Positions 27,381 through 35,787 of a DNA stretch of 64,000 nt are shown piece by piece. Position 1 is the first letter of the stretch, and each line of letters opens with the position of its first letter. Made by a program: the position numbers and the translations under genes. The DNA is from Paraburkholderia bannensis (GTDB lineage: Bacteria; Pseudomonadota; Gammaproteobacteria; Burkholderiales; Burkholderiaceae), in contig NZ_JACHBW010000026.1 in NCBI RefSeq assembly GCF_014200455.1, forward strand, positions 1-64,000. The letters are read 5' to 3'. The notes under the pieces are model-generated. The model did not search any database. It was not told where the DNA came from and worked only from the letters and a program-made list of their open reading frames with translations.

Positions 27381-28325
27381 TCACCCCGCCGCAATCCCCT
27401 CCTCGCGCAGTTCGATCCCCGTCCACACACCCGCCGCGGACAACTCCTCGATCAGATCGCAGATCGTTTGCCGCACCGCCAGTGAAGCCGAACTCACCGG
27501 TAATGCATTGGGCCAGCAGATACTCGCGGGCCGCCGGATCAGCGGATCGACGATGCGCCGCGTTTTAGGCCGGTCCGCGCTCGCGCGCAAGGCCAGCGCC
27601 GACGTCGGCAGGATCGTGCAGGCCGCGCCCGATTGCGCCACCGAGAGCAGCATCGGCAAGGAATCGATATCGGCGATGATGTTCAGCGGCACCTGCTCGC
27701 GCGCGAACGTGCGCTCCAGCAGCAGGCGCAAGCCGTTCGACACGCCGGGCGCGACCATCGGCACATCGGCCAGCGAAGCGAGCGTACAGGTGCGCGCACG
27801 CGCCGACACTCCGGGCTCGCCCATCAGATAGAGCTCCTCATCAAGCACGGGCAGCGCCGAGATGCCGGGCGTGGCGGTATCGCGGAACAAAATGGCGAGA
27901 TCGAGACGGCCATTTGCGAGCAGTTCGTTCAGATAACCGCTCATGCTCTCGAAGAACTGCAGGCGGATGCCGGGAAAGCGCTCGCGCACGCGCCGGAATA
28001 CCGGCATGGCCAGCACCGAAGCCATGGTCGTTGGCAGACCGATGGCGACCGTGCCGGATTCCGCGCCCACGCCTTCGCGCACCTCCTGGCGCAACTGCTC
28101 CATCTGATGCAGCACGAGCCGCGCATGGCGATACAGCGCCTGCCCGGCCGCCGTGGGCTTCACGCCCTGCGGACTGCGCACCAGCAGCGGCACGCCCAGA
28201 TCGTCCTCCAGTCTGGCGATCTGCTGGCTAAGCGATGGCTGCGCCACATAGAGTTTTTCCGCCGCCTTGCCGAGGCTGCCGTAGTCGACGATGTTGACGA
28301 AATAGCGAAGCTGACGAACGTCCAT
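27381..28325 (-). CDS. LysR family transcriptional regulator
   Basis: The 314-residue protein has the LysR helix-turn-helix at residues 1-60 (MDVRQLRYFVNIVDYGSLGKAAEKLYVAQPSLSQQIARLE) and a two-lobe effector domain after it. This N-terminus (RQLRYFV.I...GS..KAA) is that of the Nac/Cbl-related LysR group. It is divergent from the acyl-CoA cluster at 28.5-33.3 kb and a LysR-type inverted repeat lies between them (28348-28370), so it probably controls that cluster and itself. The inducer is likely one of the pathway acids. Confidence 0.93.
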   Translation of the reverse strand: MDVRQLRYFVNIVDYGSLGKAAEKLYVAQPSLSQQIARLEDDLGVPLLVRSPQGVKPTAAGQALYRHARLVLHQMEQLRQEVREGVGAESGTVAIGLPTTMASVLAMPVFRRVRERFPGIRLQFFESMSGYLNELLANGRLDLAILFRDTATPGISALPVLDEELYLMGEPGVSARARTCTLASLADVPMVAPGVSNGLRLLLERTFAREQVPLNIIADIDSLPMLLSVAQSGAACTILPTSALALRASADRPKTRRIVDPLIRRPASICWPNALPVSSASLAVRQTICDLIEELSAAGVWTGIELREEGIAAG

Positions 28326-28347
28326 GAGCCCGGCCCGAGATGCGAGA

Positions 28348-28370
28348 GGTCATAGGATACCCTTATGACC
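28348..28370. promoter_or_regulatory. Candidate LysR operator
   Basis: The inverted repeat GGTCATA-N9-TATGACC lies 23 bp before the LysR start codon and about 105 bp before the divergent maoC-like gene. Its ATA/TAT core matches the LysR-type T-N11-A pattern. No other such repeat is in this gap. Confidence 0.6.
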
Positions 28371-28475
28371 GGCACATTCAATCCATATTTCCGCGTGCCG
28401 GAACATTCGCATACAGTCGCCTCATTCCTGATCGAAAAATGAGAAGCGCCCACTCGATGGGCGCAGGAGACGGCG

Positions 28476-29336
28476 ATGCCAGCATCTGCACCCGAGTCTT
28501 CCAGCGCGCTGGTCCAGTCCGTCAGCGACACGATTTCCCTCGCTCCCGCCACTGCTCTTGCCGCCACGCTCGACTGCAGCAACGTGCCGCGCGTCGGCGA
28601 CGCGCTTGCGCCGATGTGGCACTGGCTTTATTTCTGGTCCGCTGCGCAGCAAGCCGAACTCGGCGCGGATGGTCATCCGCGAACGGGCGGCTTTCTGCCC
28701 GATCTGGGCCTGCAGCGCCGCATGGCGGCGGGCGGTCGCATCACATTCAACGCTCCCTTGAAGATCGGCACGCAGGCCGAACGCGTTTCACGCGTGCTGT
28801 CGATCGAGCACAAGGAAGGCCGCAGCGGCCGCCTGGCATTCGTGACCGTCGAGCATGAGATCAAGGCCGATGGCGTTACGGCGATACGCGAGGAGCAGGA
28901 CATCGTCTATCGCGACGCTGTGCACGCGGGCCAGCGCGGTCAGACCGCCGCGCAACCCACGCCCACGCCCGCGCCTGCCGACGCCGACTGGCGACGCGAC
29001 ATCGCACCCAGCGAAGTGCTGCTGTTCCGCTATTCGGCGCTCACCTTCAACGGCCATCGCATCCATTACGACCGCGACTACGCACGCAACGTCGAGGGCT
29101 ACCCCGACCTCGTCGTACACGGCCCCCTGATCGCCACGCTGCTGCTCGATGCGCTCGCGCGCGTCGCACCCGAAGCCGTGGTGCGCGAGTACCGCTTCAA
29201 GGCCGTGCGGCCGACCTTTCTCGGCCACGGCTTCGCGGTATGCGCACGCCGCGCCGGAGACGGCAAACACATCGAACTCTGGGCGCAGGACCACGAAGGC
29301 TGGCTGACGATGTCGGCCCAAGCCGTGCTGGCCTGA
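28476..29336 (+). CDS. MaoC-like hydratase (mesaconyl/3-methylfumaryl-CoA hydratase type)
   Basis: The 286-residue protein has two hot-dog domains. The first resembles the FAS1-like dehydratase half (RVGDALAPMWHWLYFWSAAQQAELGADGHPRTGGFLP). The second carries the MaoC-type active site (LLFRYSALTFNGHRIHYDRDYARNVEGYPDLVVHGPL, about residues 184-220) with the His and Asp of the hydratase motif. This two-domain form is typical of mesaconyl-C4-CoA and 3-methylfumaryl-CoA hydratases. It opens a same-strand cluster with an acyl-CoA dehydrogenase, a CoA transferase and an MFS transporter, which suggests breakdown of a branched C5 dicarboxylic acid. Confidence 0.85.
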   Translation: MPASAPESSSALVQSVSDTISLAPATALAATLDCSNVPRVGDALAPMWHWLYFWSAAQQAELGADGHPRTGGFLPDLGLQRRMAAGGRITFNAPLKIGTQAERVSRVLSIEHKEGRSGRLAFVTVEHEIKADGVTAIREEQDIVYRDAVHAGQRGQTAAQPTPTPAPADADWRRDIAPSEVLLFRYSALTFNGHRIHYDRDYARNVEGYPDLVVHGPLIATLLLDALARVAPEAVVREYRFKAVRPTFLGHGFAVCARRAGDGKHIELWAQDHEGWLTMSAQAVLA

Positions 29337-29380
29337 GCCCATTCACCGAATCTTTCAGGCATCTGGACGGACCCTACGCC

Positions 29381-30541
29381 ATGACCGACACACCCGATCA
29401 ATACCAGGATATTCGCGACGCCGTGCGCGATCTGTGCAGCCAGTTTCCCGACGAGTATTTCCGCAAGATCGACGAGACGCGCGGCTACCCCGAAGCCTTC
29501 GTCGATGCGCTCACCAGGGCGGGCTGGCTCGCCGCCCTGATTCCGCAGGAATACGGCGGCTCGGGCCTGGGCCTGACGGAAGCCTCGGTGATCATGGAAG
29601 AGATCAATCGCAGCGGCGGCAACTCGGGCGCGTGTCACGGCCAGATGTACAACATGGGCACGCTGCTGCGCCACGGCTCGGAAGAGCAAAAGCGCAAGTA
29701 TCTGCCGAAGATCGCCAGCGGCGAACTGCGCTTGCAGTCAATGGGCGTGACCGAGCCGACCACCGGCACCGACACCACGAAGATCAAGACCACCGCCGTG
29801 CGCAAAGGCGACCGTTATGTGATCAACGGCCAGAAGGTGTGGATCTCGCGCGTGCAACACTCGGATTTGATGATCCTGCTGGCACGCACCACGCCGCTTT
29901 CGGACGTGACGAAGAAAAGCGAAGGCATGTCGATCTTTATCGTCGATCTGCGCGAGGCGATTGGCCAGGGACTCACGGTCCAGCCGATTCTCAACATGGT
30001 CAATCACGAGACCAACGAGCTGTTCTTCGACAACCTCGAAATCCCGGCGGAAAACCTAATCGGCGAGGAAGGCAAGGGCTTCAAATACATACTCGACGGT
30101 CTGAATGCGGAACGCACGCTGATCGCCGCCGAATGTATTGGCGACGGCTACTGGTTTGTCGATCGCGTCACGAAGTATGTTAAGGATCGCCAGGTTTTTG
30201 GCCGCCCGATCGGCCAGAACCAGGGTGTGCAGTTCCCCATCGCACGTTCCTTTATCAACGTGGAAGCGGCCAACCTGATGCGCTTCGAGGCCGCGCGCCG
30301 TTTCGACGCCCATCAGCCCTGCGGCGCGCAGGCCAATATGGCCAAGCTGCTGGCCGCCGACGCCTCGTGGGAAGCCGCCAATGCCTGCCTGCAATTCCAC
30401 GGCGGCTTCGGCTTCGCCTGCGAATACGATGTGGAGCGCAAGTTCCGCGAGACGCGTCTTTATCAGGTCGCGCCGATCTCGACCAACCTGATTCTCTCGT
30501 ACGTCGCCGAACACATACTCGGCCTGCCGCGTTCGTTCTGA
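29381..30541 (+). CDS. Acyl-CoA dehydrogenase family protein
   Basis: The 386-residue flavoprotein has the full acyl-CoA dehydrogenase fold: IPQEYGGSGLGLTEASVIMEEI near 50-75, the FAD-binding MGVTEPTTGTDTTKIKTTA near 120-140, and the C-terminal FHGGFGFACEYDVERKFRETRLYQVAP. At the place where medium- and short-chain enzymes carry the catalytic Glu (YEGTSE), this protein has VAPISTN, so the base must lie elsewhere. It should oxidise an acyl-CoA to the 2,3-enoyl-CoA within the pathway of its neighbours. The start at 29381 lies 44 bp after the hydratase gene; an upstream in-frame start would overlap that gene. Confidence 0.9.
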   Translation: MTDTPDQYQDIRDAVRDLCSQFPDEYFRKIDETRGYPEAFVDALTRAGWLAALIPQEYGGSGLGLTEASVIMEEINRSGGNSGACHGQMYNMGTLLRHGSEEQKRKYLPKIASGELRLQSMGVTEPTTGTDTTKIKTTAVRKGDRYVINGQKVWISRVQHSDLMILLARTTPLSDVTKKSEGMSIFIVDLREAIGQGLTVQPILNMVNHETNELFFDNLEIPAENLIGEEGKGFKYILDGLNAERTLIAAECIGDGYWFVDRVTKYVKDRQVFGRPIGQNQGVQFPIARSFINVEAANLMRFEAARRFDAHQPCGAQANMAKLLAADASWEAANACLQFHGGFGFACEYDVERKFRETRLYQVAPISTNLILSYVAEHILGLPRSF

Positions 30542-30560
30542 TCGAGCCGAGGAGACAGCC

Positions 30561-31739
30561 ATGCGCCCTCTCGAAGGCATCAAGGTCGTCACGTTCGAGC
30601 ATGCAATCGCGGCGCCGTTCTGCACGCGCCAGCTCGCCGATCTGGGCGCGCGCGTCATCAAGGTGGAGCGTCCGGGCGTGGGCGATTTCGCGCGCGGCTA
30701 TGACGAGCGCGTGCACGGACTGGCCTCGCATTTCGTCTGGACCAACCGCTCGAAGGAAAGCCTCACGCTCGACGTCAAACAGGCTCAGGCGCAGGAGATC
30801 GTGCACAGCCTGCTCGCCGGCGCCGATGTGTTCGTGCAGAACCTCGCGCCCGGCGCGACGCAGCGTCTCGGGCTCGATTACGAGGCGCTGCGCGAACGCT
30901 ATCCGCGTTTGATCGTCTGCGATATTTCGGGCTATGGCAGCGACGGCCCCTATCGCGACAAGAAAGCCTACGACCTGCTGATCCAGAGCGAATCGGGCTT
31001 TCTGAGCGTCACGGGCACGCCCGACGAAGCCGCCAAGGCGGGCTGCTCGATCGCCGATATTTCCGCAGGCATGTACGCGTATTCGAACATCCTCGCCGCG
31101 CTGATCGAGCGCGGCAAGACCGGGCGCGGCCGCCGCGTCGACTTGTCGATGCTCGAAAGCATGGTCGAGTGGATGAGCTTTCCGCTTTACTATGCGTTCG
31201 ATGGCCAGACGCCGCCGCAACGCAACGGCGCGGCGCACGCGACGATCTATCCCTACGGGCCGTTCAAGGCGGGCGACGGCAAATCGGTGATGCTCGGCCT
31301 GCAGAACGAGCGCGAATGGAAACAGTTCTGCGAAATCGTGCTGCGCCAGCCCGAACTCGCCGATGACGAGCGCTTCAGCGCCAATAGCCGCCGCGTCGCG
31401 CATCGCGCGGAACTGGGCCGGCTGATCGAGGACGTGTTCGCGCGCCTGAGCGCGCAGGACGTGATCGAGCGGCTCGAAGCCGCGAAGATCGCCAACGCGC
31501 ACATCAACGACATGCAGGCCGTATGGGCGCACGAGCAACTCGGCGCGCGCCAGCGCTGGACGCAGGTCGGCACGCCCGAGGGCGCGATCCCCGCACTGTT
31601 GCCGCCGGGCCTCACGCTTGCAGACGAGCCGCGCATGGACCCGGTGCCCGCGCTCGGGCAGCACACGGACGCGATCCTCAAGGAACTCGGTTACGACGAG
31701 GCGCGCATTCGCGCCTTGCACGAAGCAGGCGCGGTCTGA
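30561..31739 (+). CDS. CaiB/BaiF family (class III) CoA transferase
   Basis: The 392-residue protein is a class III CoA transferase: MRPLEGIKVVTFEHAIAAPFCTRQLADLGARVIKVERPGVGDFAR at the start, then FVWTNRSKESLTLDVK, ICDISGYGSDGPYRDKKAYDLLIQSESGF, and IERGKTGRGRRVDLSMLESM. The family's catalytic Asp lies in the KAYD region (about residue 138). These enzymes move CoA between carboxylic acids, often from succinyl-CoA. In this cluster it probably activates the substrate acid for the dehydrogenase and hydratase. An AGGAGA site precedes the ATG and the gap to the previous gene is 19 bp, so the genes form an operon. Confidence 0.93.
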   Translation: MRPLEGIKVVTFEHAIAAPFCTRQLADLGARVIKVERPGVGDFARGYDERVHGLASHFVWTNRSKESLTLDVKQAQAQEIVHSLLAGADVFVQNLAPGATQRLGLDYEALRERYPRLIVCDISGYGSDGPYRDKKAYDLLIQSESGFLSVTGTPDEAAKAGCSIADISAGMYAYSNILAALIERGKTGRGRRVDLSMLESMVEWMSFPLYYAFDGQTPPQRNGAAHATIYPYGPFKAGDGKSVMLGLQNEREWKQFCEIVLRQPELADDERFSANSRRVAHRAELGRLIEDVFARLSAQDVIERLEAAKIANAHINDMQAVWAHEQLGARQRWTQVGTPEGAIPALLPPGLTLADEPRMDPVPALGQHTDAILKELGYDEARIRALHEAGAV

Positions 31740-31898
31740 ACACGCAACCAGACCGCTGTAAAAGAAGCACTGAAAGAAGCCATCAAAGCCGTATCCGCTG
31801 CGCGCACAGAAGCAAAAATAATCGCGCGGCAGCCAATCCATAAGGCACCAGCGCACCCTTGACGGGCACGCGGGCGGCATCACAAAGGAGACACCTTC

Positions 31899-33296
31899 AT
31901 GCAGCACACGGTCAATGCCGCCGGCCGCCTCGACCGGCTACCTGTTTCACGCTTTCACTGGAAAATACTCGGCCTGATTGCGGGCGGCGCATTTCTCGAC
32001 GCCTTCGACATTTATCTCGCCAACGGCTCGGTCGCCTCGATGGTGAAGGACGGCTTCACCGATCTGCATCACGGCGCGATGTTCGTCTCCTCCACGTTCG
32101 TGGGCATGATGCTGGGCGCGTTTCTGGCGGGCTGGCTTGGCGACCGGCTGGGCCGCCGCTATTCGTATCAGCTCAATCTCGCGGTGTTCGGTCTCGCGTC
32201 GATCGCCGCGTGCTTCGCGCCCACTATCGAATGGCTGATCGCGCTGCGCTTCGTCATGGGCCTCGGACTGGGCGCGGAACTCGTGGTGGCGGCCGGCACG
32301 CTCGCGGAATTCGTGCCGCCCGCCACGCGCGGCAAATGGGTTTCGCTGCTCGCGATCATCACCAATAGCGGCCTGTTCGCGGCACTCGCCGCGGGTTACT
32401 GGATCATTCCGAATCTGGGCTGGCGCTACATGTTCGCCGTGGCCGGCGTGGGTGCGCTGGTGGTGTGGTTTCTGCGCCATCGCATGCCGGAGTCGCCGCG
32501 CTGGCTCGAATCGGTCGGCCGTCTCGACGAAGCCGAGGCAACGCTTGCCGCCATCGAGCGCGAAGTCAGCGCGCAGAGGGGCGCGTTGCCGCCCGTGCAG
32601 CGTGCGGTCGATCTGCATAAAGGCAAGGTGCCGATCAGCGCCCTGTTCGCGCGAGGCATGCGCAGCCGCACCTTTGTTGCGGCCATCACGGCCATTGGCG
32701 TCAATGTGGGCCTTTATGGCTTCATTGCCTGGCTGCCGACCTTCTTCGTGGCGCAAGGCCTGTCGATCGTGAAGTCGCTGGGCTTCGTGTTCGTGATGTC
32801 GGTGGGTTCTCCCGTGGGCGGCCTGATCGGCTATTTGATCGCGGATCGCGTCGGGCGCGCGCGCGGCATCCTGATCGCATCGGTGGTGAGCGTGGTGCTC
32901 GGCTGGATCTATGTGACGCTGCGCGAACCCGCGGCGATCATGCTGGTGGGTTTCTGTCTCGTGAGCGCGATCTACACGATCTGCACGCTCGGCCTGTTCG
33001 GCTATATCCCCGAACTGTTCCCGACCGAAGTGCGCCTGCGCGGCACGGGCGTAGCCGGCACCTGCGGACGCGCCTCGTCGATCGTCACGCCCTGGCTCGC
33101 GCTGCTGCTGTACGGGCGCTTTGGCGTGTCGGGCGTGATCGCGATGGTGAGCGTGGTGCTTGCGGTGCTGTGCGCGGCCATTCTGGCGCTGCGGGTGGAA
33201 ACGAGCCGTGCGGCGCTCGAAGATATCCAGCCCGAGACGGACGCCGATCGCTTTGCCAGCGGCGCAACCGTCGCGGGTAGTACGAAGGTCCAGTGA
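31899..33296 (+). CDS. MFS transporter, organic acid type
   Basis: The 465-residue protein has twelve predicted membrane segments and the MFS signature GWLGDRLGRRYSY between segments 2 and 3. The opening (FHWKILGLIAGGAFLDAFDIYLANGSVASMV) resembles the aromatic acid/H+ symporter and sugar-porter-like groups used for uptake of organic acids. It follows the CoA transferase by 159 bp on the same strand and ends in a strong terminator, so it is probably the last gene of the cluster and imports its substrate. An AAAGGAGA site precedes the ATG. Confidence 0.9.
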   Translation: MQHTVNAAGRLDRLPVSRFHWKILGLIAGGAFLDAFDIYLANGSVASMVKDGFTDLHHGAMFVSSTFVGMMLGAFLAGWLGDRLGRRYSYQLNLAVFGLASIAACFAPTIEWLIALRFVMGLGLGAELVVAAGTLAEFVPPATRGKWVSLLAIITNSGLFAALAAGYWIIPNLGWRYMFAVAGVGALVVWFLRHRMPESPRWLESVGRLDEAEATLAAIEREVSAQRGALPPVQRAVDLHKGKVPISALFARGMRSRTFVAAITAIGVNVGLYGFIAWLPTFFVAQGLSIVKSLGFVFVMSVGSPVGGLIGYLIADRVGRARGILIASVVSVVLGWIYVTLREPAAIMLVGFCLVSAIYTICTLGLFGYIPELFPTEVRLRGTGVAGTCGRASSIVTPWLALLLYGRFGVSGVIAMVSVVLAVLCAAILALRVETSRAALEDIQPETDADRFASGATVAGSTKVQ

Positions 33297-33326
33297 GCGT
33301 GTAGCACCGTTTGATTCGCCTGCCCG

Positions 33327-33360
33327 AATGCCGCTTCGTTGCGACGAAGCGGCATTTTTT
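33327..33360 (+). terminator. Rho-independent terminator after the MFS gene
   Basis: A perfect 12-bp stem (AATGCCGCTTCG with CGAAGCGGCATT, loop TTGCGA) is followed by a run of T ending at 33360. It lies 30 bp after the MFS stop codon and before the convergent anti-sigma gene. Confidence 0.88.
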
Positions 33361-33390
33361 ATTGCCCGTCGCGCGATTCAACGTAGGGGC

Positions 33391-34032
33391 TTACCAGCGC
33401 AGCAGGCGCGGCCCGAGCCAGGCGCCAATCGCCGCAGGCATCAGCATGCCGATGGCGTACCAGATGCTCCAGAACGCCGGGCTCATTTCCGGGCAGTGGA
33501 CACAGTAGGCGAGCGTGGCGAGCGCGCTCGCGAAGAGTCCCGCCGCCGCGCCTGCAAGACGCGGACGTGTCGGCGCCAGCCCTTTCGCGGCCCAGAACAC
33601 GGCGACGAAGGTCGGCACCGAAAGCAGCAGGATATTGAACGGGCAGGTGCGCCAGGACAAACCGAGCATGAGCGGCACGCGCTCGGCCGGCGCGGCGGTG
33701 CCAAGCGTCGCCCAGGCCGCCAGCCACACGGCGACGAACGGCGCGGCCACCAGCGCCCACGCATAACCGCCGCGCACGCCGGGCCGCCCAAGGCGGCTCA
33801 TGGTCAGCGCGGCCGCGATCGCCACCGCCAGCGGGAAGGCAATCTTGGCCCAGAAGACCGGCGTCTGCGCGACGTCCATCAGGTCATGACGCACGCCGAA
33901 CACGATCGCCACCAACAGAAGCGAGCCCGCGAGCCCCAGCGGCAGCGCGCGCGCGAAGCGGCGCACGACCGCCTTGCGGTCCACGCGCGTGACGCCGGTG
34001 GACAGCAGCGTAATGAGATCGTCGGTTTTCAT
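33391..34032 (-). CDS. nrsF: DUF1109 anti-sigma factor (NrsF-like)
   Basis: The 213-residue protein has the DUF1109 pattern: an N-terminal cytoplasmic part (MKTDDLITLLSTGVTRVDRKAVVRRFARAL) and six membrane segments. Conserved Cys lie in WRTCPFN and in AYCVHCPEMSPAFW near the C-terminus. DUF1109 proteins are the membrane anti-sigma factors (NrsF) of SigF-type ECF factors, and their Cys residues are thought to take part in stress sensing. The start overlaps the sigma factor stop by 4 bp, as expected for a coupled sigma/anti-sigma pair. Confidence 0.9.
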   Translation of the reverse strand: MKTDDLITLLSTGVTRVDRKAVVRRFARALPLGLAGSLLLVAIVFGVRHDLMDVAQTPVFWAKIAFPLAVAIAAALTMSRLGRPGVRGGYAWALVAAPFVAVWLAAWATLGTAAPAERVPLMLGLSWRTCPFNILLLSVPTFVAVFWAAKGLAPTRPRLAGAAAGLFASALATLAYCVHCPEMSPAFWSIWYAIGMLMPAAIGAWLGPRLLRW

Positions 34033-34853
34033 TGCGCCCCCCGGATACGCGCGGCGAGCGCCTTCAGGCCACGGTGGATGCCCACCTTGACGGCCGATTC
34101 GGACAGCCCAGTGAGCTTGGCGGCTTCCACCACCGAACGCCCCTCCAGCTTCACATGGACGATGGGCAGGCGCTGCTTGTCCGGCAACTGGTCGAGCAGC
34201 TTGCCGATGTCGCGGCGCGCCTGGGCCGGTTCGTCGTCGGCTTGCGCGAACAGGTCGGTGTGATCGTCGAGCGGGTCGTTGAGCGATTCGCGGCGGGAGC
34301 GCGAGCGGAAGAAGTCCATCAGCTTGTAGCGGGCGATCGCGTGCACCCAGGCAGTCAGCGGTTCATCGGGACGCCAGGTGTGGCGTGCGTTATGCACCGC
34401 GAGCAGAATCTCCTGCACGAGGTCTTCCACATCGTCGTGCAACTGCGGGATGCGCCGGCGCAAATACGCGCGCAAATGGCGCGTCAGTTCCTGCAGAAAA
34501 GTGCGGTACGCGTCGGCGTCGCCTTCGAGGCCGCTCACGAACAGCGCTTTGAGACGGATTTCCGCTGGGTACAAAGGGCGTCCTGGGTTGTCGCGACGAT
34601 AGGATGCCGCGCCCGCAACGGCGTGCCTGGCAGCGTCGTCGAATCGGGGCGCGGTCGGGTGAGGGTAGCCGATGGCGCCGTGCGCCGCAATAGTTCCCAT
34701 CGGGCCCATCGCACCCACGGCGGGCATAGGGGCGCCCGCGGCGGCGCTCACCGCCCCGCCCTGCGCGCCGGCTTCGTCCGCCCGCCAGCGCTGCGTTGCC
34801 CGGTTTGCCCAGCTCACGTTCGCATTCTCCAGTTGTGTGGCGCCGCGGCGCAC
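34029..34853 (-). CDS. sigF: ECF RNA polymerase sigma factor, SigF (ECF16) type
   Basis: The C-terminal 180 residues form a normal ECF sigma factor: region 2 (DDVEDLVQEILLAVHNARHTWRPDEPLTAWVHAIARYKLMDFFRSRSR) and region 4 (LPDKQRLPIVHVKLEGRSVVEAAKLTGLSESAVKVGIHRGLKAL). The DUF1109 anti-sigma gene directly after it places it in the SigF/ECF16 group. About 95 low-complexity residues precede the core, which is unusual. The first start is GTG at 34853; another GTG at 34817 has a GGAGA site 9 bases upstream. A promoter of its own type lies at 34893-34918, so it is probably autoregulated. Its likely targets are at 6.5-9.2 kb. Confidence 0.9.
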   Translation of the reverse strand: MRRGATQLENANVSWANRATQRWRADEAGAQGGAVSAAAGAPMPAVGAMGPMGTIAAHGAIGYPHPTAPRFDDAARHAVAGAASYRRDNPGRPLYPAEIRLKALFVSGLEGDADAYRTFLQELTRHLRAYLRRRIPQLHDDVEDLVQEILLAVHNARHTWRPDEPLTAWVHAIARYKLMDFFRSRSRRESLNDPLDDHTDLFAQADDEPAQARRDIGKLLDQLPDKQRLPIVHVKLEGRSVVEAAKLTGLSESAVKVGIHRGLKALAARIRGAQ

Positions 34854-34892
34854 ACTCGTGTGAGTGTCCTCGCGTGTAGCCTGTCGAGTGAG

Positions 34893-34918
34893 TTCGTTCG
34901 CGGCGGCCCGCGGGTTAC
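34893..34918 (-). promoter_or_regulatory. SigF-type ECF promoter, autoregulatory
   Basis: On the minus strand GTAACC (34913-34918), 16 bases and CGAA (34893-34896) lie 40 bp before the sigma factor's first start codon. It is identical in both elements and in spacing to the two promoters at 8344-8440. Confidence 0.78.
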
Positions 34919-35076
34919 AGGCCGCGTCGTTTTTTTTGGTGCTCAGACCGTGGCCCCATCGATCCCGCGCTTCGTGGATCTTTCAGGGAGCCACGCGCCG
35001 GGTTACCTTTATGCACCTTTGGCGCTATTTCCGCGCACACGCGACGTCCCAGTCGCCCAACCCTAGCGAGTGAAGC

Positions 35077-35787
35077 ATGGCAGCGAGAACGAACGAGTAT
35101 CAGCAACCCATCGGCGCGGCGCTGGAGGGCTGGACGCCGCGCGAGCGGCCCGCAAGCGTGACGCTCGAAGGCGCGCGTTGCCGCATCGAGCCCGTCGATG
35201 TCGAGCGCCACGCCGCCGATCTCTTCGAGGCCTACAGCGCCGCCCCCGACGGCAGCGACTGGACCTATCTGTTCACGGGCCCCTTTAGCGATTTCGCGTC
35301 CTTTCGCGCCTACCTGGAAAAGGCCGCCGCCTCCGAAGATCCGCTGCACTACGCCATCATCGACCGCGCGAGCGGCAAGGCCGTGGGCACTTTCGCGCTG
35401 ATGCGCATCGACCCGGCGAACGGTGCGATCGAAGTCGGCAGCGTGACATTCTCGCCGCTGCTCAAGCGCACGGCGCTGTCCACCGAGGCGCAATACCTGT
35501 TGATGCGCTACGCCTTCGACCAGCTCGGCTATCGCCGCTACGAATGGAAGTGCGACAGCCTCAATGCGCCGTCGCGCAAGACCGCGCTGCGTCTGGGCTT
35601 CCAGTTCGAGGGCATCTTCCGCCAGGCCGTGGTGTACAAGGGCCGCAGCCGCGACACGGCCTGGTACGCAATCATCGACCACGACTGGCCGCAGGTGAAG
35701 CGCGCGTTCGAAACCTGGCTTGCGCCCGCCAACTTCGACGCGCAAGGCAAGCAGCGCGCCTCGCTCGCGAGCCTGCGCGATGCCTGA
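35077..35787 (+). CDS. GNAT N-acetyltransferase, RimJ/RimL type
   Basis: The 236-residue protein follows the RimJ/RimL branch of GNAT acetyltransferases: GARCRIEPVDVERHAADLFEAY, then FALMRIDPANGAIEVGSVTFSPLLKRTALSTEAQYLLMRYAFDQLGYRRYEWKCDSLNAPSRKTALRLGFQFEGIFRQAVVYKGRSRDTAWYAI. The SxxA(A/L)xRLGF element is the acetyl-CoA site. Substrate is unknown; such enzymes acetylate protein N-termini or small amines. It overlaps the next GNAT gene by 8 bp, so the pair is translationally coupled. Confidence 0.92.
   Translation: MAARTNEYQQPIGAALEGWTPRERPASVTLEGARCRIEPVDVERHAADLFEAYSAAPDGSDWTYLFTGPFSDFASFRAYLEKAAASEDPLHYAIIDRASGKAVGTFALMRIDPANGAIEVGSVTFSPLLKRTALSTEAQYLLMRYAFDQLGYRRYEWKCDSLNAPSRKTALRLGFQFEGIFRQAVVYKGRSRDTAWYAIIDHDWPQVKRAFETWLAPANFDAQGKQRASLASLRDA

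Noticed and set aside
32374..32399. Further SigF-type promoter inside the MFS gene
   Set aside because: GTAACC is present on the minus strand, but CGAA lies at 15 instead of 16 bases and the site is inside a coding sequence with no gene to drive.
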